From Agrocybe praecox (taxonomy: Eukaryota > Basidiomycota > Agaricomycetes > Agaricales > Agrocybaceae), in NCBI GenBank assembly GCA_964017145.1, contig OZ024842.1:4402001-4466000 (forward strand): DNA of 64,000 nt. The letters run 5' to 3'. The notes below the pieces were generated by a model. The model was not told the DNA's origin. It did no database searches and saw only the letters and a program-made list of their open reading frames with translations. Below are positions 1-10,724 of this stretch, piece after piece (within the stretch, counting starts at the first letter, position 1; each line of letters begins with the position of its first letter). The translations under genes were made by a program, and so were the position numbers.

Positions 1-670
1 GTTTTTTTTCGCCCTCCTTTTTGATTTTTGATTTTTTTTAGTATTCTTTATGTACATGTGATACAACATATTTTAGATTAAGTACCTTACATGTTTAGTA
101 AATAAATCACATGTTTTAAATGATGAAAACATATCAGTATGACGAAAACGGCAATAAATGCCAAATTTGGAAGTAGGCACCTAAATGCAACGAAATCAGC
201 TTATTTTGGGTATGCAATCTAATCTAATCAGACCGGAAAGAATATTCCGAGTACCCGGAGTGCGCGCTATATCAAAAATAGCTGGGCGCTCACGTTAAAA
301 TTAGATTTATTAATAAATTCAACATTATCCGACTACATCTTAAGCCATCCACCCCTCCCCTCCTCCCAATAAGCGCGCATAGTGTTCCATAAATCATTAT
401 TAATATATTTAATTTTATTGGCGAAGTTTCCCGCCCCCAAACAACCCCGAACCCATCGAACTAGCTATCCCGACGCCCAAGAAGGCCATTTCGTGCGTTC
501 GGCAGCGTGTTTGGCTGTGTTTACCAGCGCCCGCCCTCCCTACAAGCCCCCTACTGTTCCTCCCGCCCCCCTAGATGGGTCCTCGGCTTCTAAAACACCT
601 ATTCCTGCCTCCCTAAGCCATTTCCCACCCATATATGCCAGCCCCGGCACCTAAAAACCTCGAAAAAAAG
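1..670. other. AT-rich intergenic, no gene seen
   Basis: This stretch is AT-rich, with homopolymer T runs near the left edge. Short open frames here have no recognisable motifs, codon pattern or splice structure, and I see no RNA gene. Confidence 0.6.
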
Positions 671-734
671 ACCTTCCCAAAAGGGAAGGTAGGCAACTGC
701 CGGTATGCATTTATGAGCCATTTAGGCAACTGCC
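671..734. repeat. Perfect hairpin plus an 11-bp direct repeat
   Basis: Positions 671-690 form a perfect 8-bp stem (ACCTTCCC/GGGAAGGT) with an AAAA loop. AGGCAACTGCC follows at 691-701 and again at 724-734. The hairpin lies about 80 bp outside the left arm of the foldback, so it could belong to the edge of that element or be a separate small insertion. No function is claimed. Confidence 0.6.
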
Positions 735-768
735 TGTATATCATATATAAAACTAGCACATACAGGTG

Positions 769-2474
769 CAGATACGGATCTGTACCCAAAAAGAGAAGTC
801 CCGCACAACAAGCTTTTCTTCCCATCCCGGCATCTCGCTGGCAACTGTTCCCTGCGTACCTCCAGATGATAGCTGGCATTTACGGCACGATTCTCCCACC
901 GGTCAAGTTAGATGTGCTGATGTGCCGATTCCTTCTGAGGGCGTCGCGGTAATGTAGGACTTCAGTATCTGTTTTAAATAACAAATTGCAAGTCAATAAG
1001 TACTTGTATGGATGTAGTGTATATCTATTACGCCTCATAAAATCCATAGTCGATGAAAATATTACTCATTTGGAAGTGAACGACAACAAGTTCAGAGTTG
1101 GCTCACAAAAAGAGTTGGGGCGCTTGAACATAAACAAAAAAAAACAAAAAAAAAAGAGTCGCATTCAACTGATGATGATCTCAATGCGCACTTTTTCTCT
1201 TTTATTGAGTACAGTTTTTGTGATTCTTATACATCAGGAAAAATTCAGAAGTCTATACAGAAATATCCAGATGTAGTACATCTGGTAGCTTAACTCCCTA
1301 TTCACCCTCTTCGAGCTCCTTTTAATATTGGAGTTCCTCCTGGGTTGCTTGTTTTTATTATGCTTATGTATATTTTATATTATTATTTTAGGCCACTATT
1401 CTACTTTGTTTTACGTTTTTTTTATAGTGTATGACTTGCCTTTCTACAACAAATAAGGGCCCACAGCGTGTCCTCGGCGTCGTTGCTATGCCGGGACTCA
1501 GCTGGCCTTGAAGAAGAACTATGCCGGTGTTCCGAAAGCTTATTTATGCTCAAGAAGCTCTGCGGTGATTTCCGACTGTATTAGATCCATATCTGAGTTG
1601 TAGCAGTCGAAGTAAGACTCCGATTCCAGCGAGTCTTACTTCGATTGCTACAACTCAGATATAGATCTAATACAGTCGGAAATCACCGCAGAGCTTCTTG
1701 AGCATAAATAAGCTTTCGGAACACCGGCATAGTTCTTCTTCAAGGCCAGCTGAGTCCCGGCATAGCAACGACGCCGAGGACACGCCGTTGGCCCATATTT
1801 GTTGTAGAAAGGCAAGCCATACACTAAAACATAAAACAAAGTATAACATCAGCCTAAAAATTGATATAAAATATACTTAAACATAATAACAACATAACAG
1901 TATAAATACTAGCTTAATGGCCCCCCACATTTATTTGTCGACTAAACTTGAAGCCCCCAAGGAGGAACTCCAATATTAAGAGGAGCTCTAAGAGGTGAAT
2001 AGGAAATTAAGCTACCAGATGTATAGAAATTACAAGAACTGCACTAGATTGAAGAGAAAAGTGCGCGTTGGGATCGTCATCAATTGAACGCGACTCATTT
2101 TTTGGTTATGCTCGAGCGCCCCGACATATTTTGTGAGCCAACTCTGAACTTGTTGTCGTTCAATTCTAAATGAGTATTATTTTCATCAACTATATATTTT
2201 ACGAGGCGTAATATATATATGCTACATACATACAAGTACGTATTGACTTGCAATTTGTTATTTAAAACAGATACTGAAGTCCTACATTACCGTTACGCCC
2301 TCGCAGGGGGAATCGGCACATCGGCACATCTAACTTTGACCTGGTGAGAGGACTGTGCCGGAAATGCCAGCTATCGTCTTGAGGTACGCAGGGAACAGTT
2401 GCCAGCGAGGTGCCGGGACGGGAGAAAAAGTTTGTTGTGCGGGACTTCTCTTTTTGGGTATAGATCCGTATCTG
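769..2474. repeat. Large foldback: ~850-bp inverted repeat arms
   Basis: The left arm (about 769-1620) reappears reverse-complemented as the right arm (about 1631-2474). Only 10 bp (1621-1630) separates the perfectly matching GAAGTAAGACTC/GAGTCTTACTTC ends at the centre. Similarity continues outward with scattered substitutions and indels to GATACGGATCT near 771 and AGATCCGTATC near 2462. The right unit carries related sequence at both its own ends (near 1631-1665 and 2461-2507), and both units end in GATTCCAG (1622-1629 and near 2507). This looks like two copies of one non-autonomous TIR element joined head to head, rather than a single inversion. The arms have no convincing coding capacity. 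Confidence 0.75.
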
Positions 2475-3529
2475 AGTTGTAGCAATCGACACAAGACTCG
2501 ATTCCAGTAGCTGCCAGCCTTTGGAGTGTACGGTGATTGAACGACTCTTAGGATCGAGAAGCTGAAAAGAAGCTTCAGCTTCAGTGTCCACATTGCTGCA
2601 AAGGGGTGTCGAGGAGATACCGTGACTGCATTGATCAATATTAATTTAATAATAATGGTAGATTGCTTCCCTCGAATGGCGCCGGTCCGAACGTAGTTTT
2701 GTGAGAGAAAGGTCTTAAGTTGCCTGCCACGAGAATCAGGATAACGATCAATTTGTAGACTCTCTTGCATATCTGGCCGCAATCTTGCCGCCGATGTTGT
2801 TGGCTATGGGCGTTCCTAAGTTGAAGTTAAAGTCCGTCATGCGTGCAAAGCCAAGCCAAGCAATTTACAGGGCCCGATTACCAGCCTAGCGAGAATGATC
2901 TAACACTTTATGCTCGCTCCGTTGAGGAATTCAGGACGACAAACAGAATATATTGCAGTCGAAACTGTCTTCTTCCTCCAATATATTCCACAGCTCTTGG
3001 TGGACGTCCGAAGCTGTGTCTTTCTGAAGGTTATGGGATGGGTCAGAGAGGGAAAACATAGCTGTCATAAACGAGAAAAAATAGAACATAATAAATTTAA
3101 TCAACAGATTTGTGGCATAGCAATATCGTATGAGAGTCAGCCATGGCCCACTGACAAACTTAAAATTAGTCGAACACAAAATATGAAACTAGATTCAGGT
3201 TGAGGCGTGTTTTAATGCGCATTGACACTTCGGCTACACGCGAGGACGATCACCGAGTGTTTGTTAATGGTCATTACTGCGTTACTTTCTTGTAGTTTTC
3301 CGTCGCAAGCAAGGCGGATACCCTATGTGGCAGTGCAATCAGGTAGTGTACAGATACAGGACTTGGTAACAGGGATTTCTGGATATATCTGGGGTAAATG
3401 AAAGCCTGTGAAATTCAACACATACTTCAAGCGAATTGAGAATGTACATGGAACCATTACAGAACGGCGTAGAATGTACCTGGTAATCATCTTCATATAT
3501 ATATAAAGCAAAGTATTTCTCGCTTCCGC
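2475..3529. other. Left flank of the LTR element, no gene seen
   Basis: Open frames on both strands are short and unlike known families. The flank ends at CCGC (3526-3529), the left copy of the target-site duplication of the adjoining LTR retrotransposon. Confidence 0.5.
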
Positions 3530-5280
3530 TAAGGTGCTTGCTGCGGGGTTGAGTGTGTATGTACGATTTGTACTTTGTATATACTCCGAAACAAAACCCA
3601 ATCAATGTGATTAGTTCTTTCGTGGGAGGGATACGCGATACGCGTCGTTAATTATGTTTTCTCTCTAAAGATACGCTCTCTAATGCAACAGAACGTTTCC
3701 TAGGATCGAAGATCACAAGTGTTTGAGTAGCTTACGCACAAAGCGAAGTTCCTCGGAAAGTGTAAACGTAGATTTAATGTGTTTCCACAAGATGTAGTGT
3801 GTAGGTAGTTCGCCACTTAGGCTGGATACTTAATCCAAAGTCTTTTAATCACTTAGAAAGGGGACTCAATCCTAAACGGGCCACTTAGGCGTCACTTAGA
3901 CTATTTGCCACTTAGGCAGGGAACTTATCCCTCGGAACGGGCCACTTAGGCGTCACTTAGACAATTTGCCACTTAGGCAGGGAACTTATCCCTAGGAACG
4001 GGCCACTTAGGCGTCACTTAGACAATTCTTGCCACTTAGGCGGGTATTAAGCTTTATGTCACTTTAAGACAGAGGAAACTTTATCCCAATACGTTTATTT
4101 AGGTTCCTCGAGAACTCTACAAGTTAACTCAAGTAGCTCAACTAACGCCAAGATGCTCAAATGACACGGTAGGTAGTCTGTTCAATAAAACCAACTCTCG
4201 CGGAGATTTATTAGGTACCAAAGGTCGATCCTAGGAGTTTGCAACTCAATGCGCGTTCCTCGAATGTGGACAACTGGGTTCTAGTTTATCTGGGGTGCTA
4301 CGGTAATTTACAGGCTGCTTATATACTGCTAGGTTTCGGAAAATACAGGAATACTTGGAGCGGATCGGAAATGCTCGGAAAATACAGGAAATAATATTAT
4401 TGGTTAACGCTAGGTAGCTCCACTCGATGCATAAGCAACCAGTAGGTACCATGCGTGTTTTTGTATACCCTCGGAAGGGTTCGTATGGTTGGGCAAGTCG
4501 CTGACTCGAGCATGACGCTCCGAGGGCGCTTATTCGCATTAGCCGACGATCATTGATCGACGTCGTAGGGTCCGAAGCATCGGAGTACCGTGGTATCGTA
4601 TGGATCTATAACCCTCGGCTCCACAACTGCCGTTTAAGGTAACTGCGCATATCCGAGGGTCTTAAGACCATGTGTAAGCGTTCCTAGGAACTTCTCCTTT
4701 TAGGTTTTATCAGCGATCTGACTCGAGCAGACGTCGGCAAGTCCTAATTGACATTACTAGTGCTTGTCTCGTCGTTTGCATAGTGCCCACTATGTTCCTA
4801 GGGACCAGTAATGTACTTTGTTAATGCTAGGATCAGTCCTACCGCCTTGAGTTAGCGTTCCTAGGAACGTTGGCAGTAGTTTACATGTACTTTCATATGG
4901 TGGGAACTTTCCGTTTCCATATTAGGTAGATGTGGACGCATCGCGCACTGCGTAATAATAAGTGGCTATAGCGCCGTTTAAGCTTATTATCAGCAGGCTC
5001 TAGCTTACATTCCTGATGGTTGAATATTATCCTAGGAGCCTTCGATCCTGCTGCATCGCTGTTAAAGCGTTCCACGCATTTCCGAGGAACTACTATAACT
5101 AACTCTAGCATTCGTAAGGTTCGTCCTAGGGTTCGTAGAATGGTTTCCCCTAGCCAAACATGTAGCTATCCTCGCTCTGTACTTATGTAGACTTAATAAT
5201 AAACGTGTTTATTATGCCGAAAATTAAGTAGGATAGATACTTGGTTAAAGTTCAGTCACAGCCGAACACCAGTCGTATCA
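3530..5280 (-). repeat. 3' LTR of the gypsy element
   Basis: This LTR is 1751 bp and on the element strand begins TGATACGACTGG and ends GCACCTTA. The shared TAAGG at the + strand left edge of both LTRs, together with the CCGC duplication just outside, puts the boundary at 3530 rather than at the TG at 3535. It contains a 61-bp-class tandem array (3878 to about 4045) and a high density of TTCCT(A/C)GGAA motifs. Its short open frames are identical in both LTRs and are not considered genes. Confidence 0.95.
3878..4045. repeat. Tandem array inside the LTR (also 18005-18172)
   Basis: GGGCCACTTAGGCGTCACTT recurs three times with a period near 61 bp; GCCACTTAGGC half-units lie between. The units differ at one telling place: the same slot reads CCCTCGGAAC in one copy and CCCTAGGAAC in the next, so the element's dispersed CCT(A/C)GG motif is part of the repeat. 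By its distance from the TATA-like box the array lies downstream of the predicted start in each LTR (R/U5 side). Confidence 0.8.
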
Positions 5281-5294
5281 TCTCCCCCCAACTT
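5281..5294 (-). other. Polypurine tract next to the 3' LTR
   Basis: On the element strand AAGTTGGGGGGAGA abuts the first base of the 3' LTR. This is the expected position and composition for the plus-strand primer of an LTR retroelement. Confidence 0.85.
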
Positions 5295-5650
5295 ATAATT
5301 CGGACTGTCCTCAGTCATACTTCGAGTTAGGCCTCTGCCGTTTTCTGGTTTTTGCTTGCCTATCAGATAAAAACTCTCGTCTTATCTTTCTCTTTGACAG
5401 GTCTTTTACTATCGGACTTAGCCATATTACTTGTAAGCTTTTCTTTATTAATTACAAGCTCATGCTATTTTTAGTTTCGAGTTCTCCGCGCCTTAAGGCC
5501 TTTGCGAATAACGAAATAAACTCTTGAGAAGTTTGATACGAGTCACGTCGTAATCGCTTCTGGTTCAGGGTCGATTTTCCCCTAGGATATAAGGAGGTCT
5601 GGTAGGGTTTATTCGCTAAGTCCCCCTTTTCTTTCCTTCCCTTTATCCCT
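5295..5650 (+). promoter_or_regulatory. Promoter region of antisense gene A
   Basis: This spacer lies between the polypurine tract and the first antisense gene. It contains CCTAGG at 5583-5588, directly followed by a TATAAG box at 5590-5595, about 56-61 bases upstream of the ATG at 5651. The pyrimidine-rich tract between box and ATG is typical of basidiomycete promoters. The CCTAGG belongs to the motif dispersed through the whole element. Confidence 0.5.
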
Positions 5651-7682
5651 ATGTCTACCTTTGGTAAGGCCTCGTACCCGGCCGGCTTTATCGAGTACGA
5701 CGTTGACTCCTTGTCTTCTCTCGACGCCGAGAAGGCCTACTTGCTTCTCAAATCCGAGTTTGATACTCTGAACGACCTTGTGAAGCCTTTCCTTGCCTCG
5801 GTCCGTTCAAAACAAAGGGCTTTGACCATCGCCGGGTATGCGGTCCCTGTGCTAGAGGCCATGCAACCCCACATCGTACGTCCCTTCCATTCTTTTTCTT
5901 ATGTTACCATGTCCTTACACCGCCCTCATCCTTAGAGCGGTTCTTGGACTCGTCCCGAAGCTCATAAGCTCCTATGCCGGTTTCGCCTTCGATGGGCTAC
6001 TGTGGCGACTCTTTGTCTCATGTTTTGTCCTCCATCGGAACCAGTAGTGGAGGTTTTCGACGAATTCTACGTTAACGGTACCCCCTCTCTGGCCACGACT
6101 GCCGAATTATGGAACCAGTGCGACGTTGGATCCGACGCCGATGAATTCTTGAACCAGTATGCCAAGATTCAAAAGCAGATTGCAACAAGGAACGCGAAGA
6201 ACGCGAAGAACACGAAGAACACGAAGAACGCGAAGGGTGCGAAGAAAACCTCGTCCAAAAACCCGCGCCCTAAGCCCGAGCGTCCATCCTCTTCGAAAGC
6301 TGCAACGCACGTCGTCGATTCCAGTTCCGAGGACGAAGACGCACCTCTAGTCCAGCCGGACATCGACGAGCTCGAGGGGGTATCGGAGGACGGCGCGACG
6401 CCTGTCCCTGCTCCCAGCTCCGATGGTGTCGAAGTTAGTGGCTCTCTTCTCCCTTCTATCGCGACTCTCACGCCCGTTCATTCCACTCGCTCTTCTACTC
6501 GAAAGCTCGTCTCGGAAGTCTTGCTTCCACCACCTTCTCGTATTGGCACTCTTCGCAACAAACGCGTCCACACTTCCTCGGAAGTGGCCGACGACGACCC
6601 CTCCGCGAAGCGTCCCAAACGAGGTAGTATCAAGGCTACTCAGGACTTCGTCAAGACTGAGCCCCATACGACTCATAAGGTATGTTTTCTATTTTATTTT
6701 ATTTTTCCAGTCCTTGCTCCTTATGAGCTGACTTTTTATTTCTTAGTCGGGCAAGAAGGCAGCCGCTGAGCAGCGTGCCGCCAACCTTTCCGCCTATTCT
6801 GCTCCCCTGTCGTCCGTCATTCGATGGGACGACGTCCTAGGGTTCACTCCGCACGTCGAACCTGTAAGTCTCTGCTTCCGCAATCTTTTTCCTTTATGCT
6901 AAACGTTTCTTTTCATAGCATGCAACGGAATGCAGCGTGTGCGTTGGTCAACTCCTCGAATGTACCCCTGCCGTCTTCGGACAACTCTGCGGTACTTGTG
7001 ACACCCGCCACATTACGTGCTGTGATCACAAGGCGGAGGACACAGTCCGACTCGCTCACCGCAACGCTGCCTACGAGCGCGGTACTTTTTCCATTCATCG
7101 TAAGTCCCATATTTCTTTGTTTTTCTCAAAAATCTATTACTAAACGTCTTCTTTTTAGATCTCAAGGACCTTGTCGAGCGTGCCCGCGAATCTCGCGAAC
7201 AGGAACGTCGCCTCTTGGACCTCTTTAGGTCCCAGCAGGCCATATCCATCGATCTCGAGATCCAAATGCAGCAGTTCATTCGTGACACGGTCGTTCTTTT
7301 CCCAGAAGGTCCCGGCGCTATCATCCGCTCCGCTTTCGAGGACGTGCACGTCTTTCAGGCGTTCTGCCGTCAACTCTCTGCACTGAACTTTCCTCCTTCC
7401 GACGCGGACGACCGTATCCAAACGCTCGAACTTCTTCTTCGCCGCATACCTGATGCGATCAAGGCTCGCTTTCCACCTCGTCTTCGCACCCTGCTCGACT
7501 CGTCTCTCCCCTTCTTCCACATCCCCGTTGACGCACCTTCTACCATCGTCAATACCTCTGCTAGCACCGCCGGGTTGCCTCCGGATCAGGATGACTTGGT
7601 TATAGAGGTTCCTCGGGCGGAAGAGGACGTGGTCATGGAGCCAGTCGTTGCGAATGATGACGCAAGCGCCCCTCCTGCTTAA
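5651..7682 (+). CDS. Antisense gene A: 596-aa protein with a Zn2Cys6-like cysteine cluster
   Basis: Five exons (5651-5875, 5936-6679, 6747-6863, 6919-7099, 7159-7682) join into 1791 nt with no internal stop; all introns are GT-AG, 55-67 nt. Seen in the protein: an N-terminal helical-looking part, a Lys/Asn/Ala repeat of the AKNTKN type near residue 155, a long Ser/Pro/Glu-rich linker with basic patches such as KRPKR that could be nuclear signals, then in exon 4 the spacing CX2CX6CX8CX2CX6C followed by C and DHK. That spacing fits the Gal4-type Zn2Cys6 consensus, but the basic residues usual after the second Cys are missing, so DNA binding is inferred, not shown. The C-terminal part is helical and ends acidic. 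It lies inside the LTR element, opposite in strand to gag-pol and first of three tandem antisense genes. I do not recognise the whole protein; 'zinc-cluster-like accessory factor' is the most I would claim. Confidence 0.8.
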
Positions 7683-8211
7683 CTCTCCTAGAAAATCTTT
7701 TCGGTTCTATTAAATTAGAACACTATGTCTTATTCATTTTCTAGAGTAGCGTTTTCGTAGGTCGGGGTTCTTTATATTTTTGTACAACGTATATCCCTTT
7801 TTGCGGGTTCTTTGCCCCAACGAAATTTATAATCTTTTTTCTTGTTCGTTTACTTTGCACAACATTTCTAAGAATCTCCCTTAAGTATTTCAAGAAAACT
7901 TATAAGCCCTTGAGAAACTTAAAAGAAGACGGCTCTTCCAAGTTGCTAGGATATCTCTGTTGGCTGGTAGGCCGGCTCCCCCCAACTTAAAGAAGCGACC
8001 TCCCGGTCGACCTAGGAAAATCTGATATGCCGGAGATGCCCGTGTTTCGCTTAGCAGCACAACCAAAAACGGCTAATCATCTTCCCAGATTGGAAAAAAA
8101 TGATGGCCTAATTCCGTGTGGCCGCGTGCAACAAAAGTATCCAGCGCGATCTTCCAGGGGCCCATAAAAGGTGCGACAAACGAAAGGCTGAACCTCGACG
8201 GCTCCTTGGCT
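7683..8211 (+). promoter_or_regulatory. Spacer between antisense genes A and C
   Basis: AT-rich 3' sequence of gene A is followed by a likely promoter for the next gene: CCTAGG at 8011-8016 and a CATAAAAG box at 8163-8170, 42-49 bases before the chosen ATG at 8212. No coding signal is seen on either strand. Confidence 0.4.
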
Positions 8212-8934
8212 ATGTCCGTCTACCCACCCCTAGGAGTCATCTTCAACCCCCAAGCATTGTCAGATACCATGGACCAGTATCAAACTGAGGCTATGTTGTA
8301 TCTGGACATACTTGACGATTTGCTAGAGACGCCTATCCAGGCTAATCCTGCTCGAGTAACGTTCCTAGGAACTGATCAACGATGGTTCGCACTTGTCAGC
8401 GCCAAACAATGCCTGGACGAAGCACTTTCCAATCCTGCCAACGGTACCGAGGAACCCCAAAAGGAGCGTAACTTGCCTCCCCTGGAGCTCATACTCAAGG
8501 TAACCGCTGCCTTGGTAAGACCAACTCGTCGTCCTTATGTTGTATGCGAGGAGAACTCACTCCTCTTAGATGCAATTCCATCCCGACGACATCAAGTACG
8601 GCACAGAGCTTGGACACATATTCATTGACATTAGCTTTCACTGGGTGGTCATATGGTACATGAATTTCACTGCCTCGCCGATGAACGCCTGGATATGTCG
8701 TGTTTTATTCGACCACACACTTCCTAGGTGTTCCGAGCGTACTGTAATGGTACGTTATGATCGCAAGAACTGTCCTCGGATTAAATTATTAATGCAACTG
8801 GGTTTCAGTCGCGCGGCGGTTCGTGGGGGGATCGCCTTGAATCGTTCCTCGCATCCAACGCTCCACTCGCACTAACCAGCAAACTTCAGCGCATTTTCAA
8901 GTTTCGCATGTGGCACCAAGGCCAAATATTTTAG
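8212..8934 (+). CDS. Antisense gene C: small protein of unknown function
   Basis: Three exons (8212-8499, 8570-8749, 8809-8934) give 197 aa with canonical introns of 70 and 59 nt. The start at 8212 was chosen because a TATA-like box lies about 45 bases upstream; 8269 is an in-frame alternative giving 178 aa. The first exon encodes an acidic helical stretch (YLDILDDLLE) and the second an aromatic-rich segment with FHWVVIWY. No signal peptide, zinc motif or known domain is visible. It sits between genes A and B in the antisense module of the retrotransposon, and each neighbouring spacer repeats the TATA-plus-CCTAGG arrangement. Function is unknown. It is the least certain of the three models because it is short, but the consistent splicing supports it. 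Confidence 0.6.
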
Positions 8935-9304
8935 AAGAGTTTTTCCAGAGCGGGCTTCATTCCTAGGGTTCCAAATGCGCTTCACCGGAATGGTGAAGTT
9001 TTCATTCGATCAGTAGAGTAGTATTTGTACTGTACCCCTTTTTTGATCGATCCACCGTTGCCCATATGCAGCCATTATGCTCCAACTCGATCCTCAATAC
9101 AATTTGCACTTCCGCTCTCGTAGTCCGAGTAAAATTTTCATTGTTGTGTCTCCTCGCGCACATGTCCTCCCGAGCGGGGCCACATGGTTCCTCGGAATGA
9201 CGACTCTGTTAAATTTTACCACAGCACTATAAAGGCGGGTCGATTTTCGAGGTCCTAGGATTCAACACCAAGGTGCTATCTTCCCAGTACACGCTTTTTC
9301 TTGC
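8935..9304 (+). promoter_or_regulatory. Promoter region of antisense gene B
   Basis: TATAAA at 9228-9233 lies 72 bases before the ATG at 9305. TTCCTCGGAA lies about 40 bp upstream of the box (near 9187) and TCCTAGGA about 20 bp downstream (near 9253). The element's dispersed motif therefore brackets this promoter. Confidence 0.55.
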
Positions 9305-10666
9305 ATGCCCGACCTTTCTCCCAGCGTCCTCGAGGTGAAAGCTGCGGTAGGTGTGCAATACCACCTTGCCAAAGCCGAAACCATTTCCTCGGAGAAAAAT
9401 GGCGAGTCAGCCTCCGCTCACTTGGCTCTCATCTGCGAGAAACTTGTAAGTGACCTTCCTAGGACCGCTCTTCTCTGCTTAACACGCTTCCCTCGACATC
9501 GCTCAGGCTCCCTGGTTCGAACAGTCAGACAATGTCTGGCTCGCTGGACAAGAGGCGTTTGACTTGGTGTTCAATCTCCGAGATTCTCTTGCAGCACTCG
9601 TACGCTTAGGCAGCGAGTATTCCAGGAGGTTCTCCAAGGAGGCCCAGTCCGTTAGCCTTCTCATCAAGTTCATCTATGCCAAGCGCACTTCTACTGGTCT
9701 CTACTGCCCCGGCGGTCCTCCATTCATGAATCTGAAGAAGAAGACTTCGTCCGAAACTGTCGAAAAAGCCACAACTGCGGACCCTGAGGTTGCAGATAAT
9801 GGAGCACACACCGCGGTATGTCCATTCCTTTTACTTCCTCGGATCGTTTTGACTGACGCCTTTCGTTAGAACAAACAACGCTCTGGTCGTTTGTATAAAG
9901 AGAAGGTTGACTCGGAAGAGGTAGAGGTCGTATCTTCTACTACCTCTAATTTTGAGCTGACTTCTGACGAGGTAATGAAAACCCTATCCCCTTTCCTTAT
10001 GAACCTTATTCACGCGGTGCAGGCTATGCAAGTCGACGACGATATGGTGGAGGTGGCTTCTATTGTCAGCGCTCCCCCCGCGTCGCAGAGCCGCAAAGGT
10101 AAAGGATCTAAAAGAGAGGTCCTCTCTCCCAAGGCAAGTACCTTATTTCTCTTCCTAGGAAATTGGGACTGATTCATTACTCGCACCAGCCGGAGGCCTC
10201 CTCTTCCTCGAAACCTTCCAAGGCCGAGAAACGTGCTGAAACTCGCATGCTCGAGTTCGAGGACGTTCCTGGAATTGCTACAGACTCTGGATCTTACAAG
10301 AAAGCGTCCAAGTCGGTCAAGAAGAGCAAAACCAAGGATACTGTGGACAGTACGTTTTGATTTTTTCTTATGTGTTTTGTTCCTCGGATACTAAATCGTC
10401 TTGCTTTAGTTACCCTTGAGAACACTATTCTTCCAAACACCTTCTCGCCTCAATCTACAGCCGTCGCTATGAACATTGCTGAGAGCATCGCTGCGAAGTT
10501 CCCTCAAAACCGCGATGTCGCTGCACTTGAGCGTCACCTTAGGTGTCTCCGGGACAGTGCTCAGGATGTTGACTACCAGATCTGGCAGTCTGTTGGGCAG
10601 CGTCAATTCATTCAGCGCCAAATCGTCTCCCTCGAGAAAGCTCAGGTTGACGCTAAAAAGGACTAG
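9305..10666 (+). CDS. Antisense gene B: 376-aa protein of unknown function
   Basis: Five exons (9305-9445, 9507-9815, 9870-10133, 10190-10349, 10410-10666) join to 1131 nt with a single terminal stop. Introns are 54-61 nt; the third starts with GC (AAG|GCAAGT), a regular minor variant. The protein has a helical N-terminal half (AWFEQ- and VFNLRDSLAALV-like segments), a lysine-rich serine linker with basic runs (RKGKGSKR, KKASKSVKKSKTK) that may be nuclear signals, and a C-terminal helical region rich in Gln, Arg and Leu that could form a coiled coil. I recognise no family. It ends 59 bp before the 3' end of pol on the other strand, so antisense genes and gag-pol converge at about 10.7 kb. Two of its introns contain copies of the CCT(A/C)GG motif. 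Confidence 0.75.
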
Positions 10667-10724
10667 TCTTATCCTTCCTAGGGTACAAGCTATATTCGAG
10701 TAGACTCATAATATATTTGTCTTT

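Noticed and set aside
3535..3540. LTR boundary at TG (3535), giving TG...CA ends
   Set aside because: The flanks would then be TAAGG and CCGCG, which do not match, while TAAGG is present in both LTRs; the boundary at 3530 gives CCGC on both sides.
4246..5111. Small LTR-encoded proteins (97 and 72 aa, repeated in both LTRs)
   Set aside because: No motif, no promoter context and composition like the surrounding non-coding LTR; their identity in both LTRs only reflects LTR identity.
5651..10666. An env-like third gene of a retrovirus-like gypsy element
   Set aside because: The genes lie on the opposite strand, have introns, and show no signal peptide, fusion-type segment or C-terminal membrane anchor.
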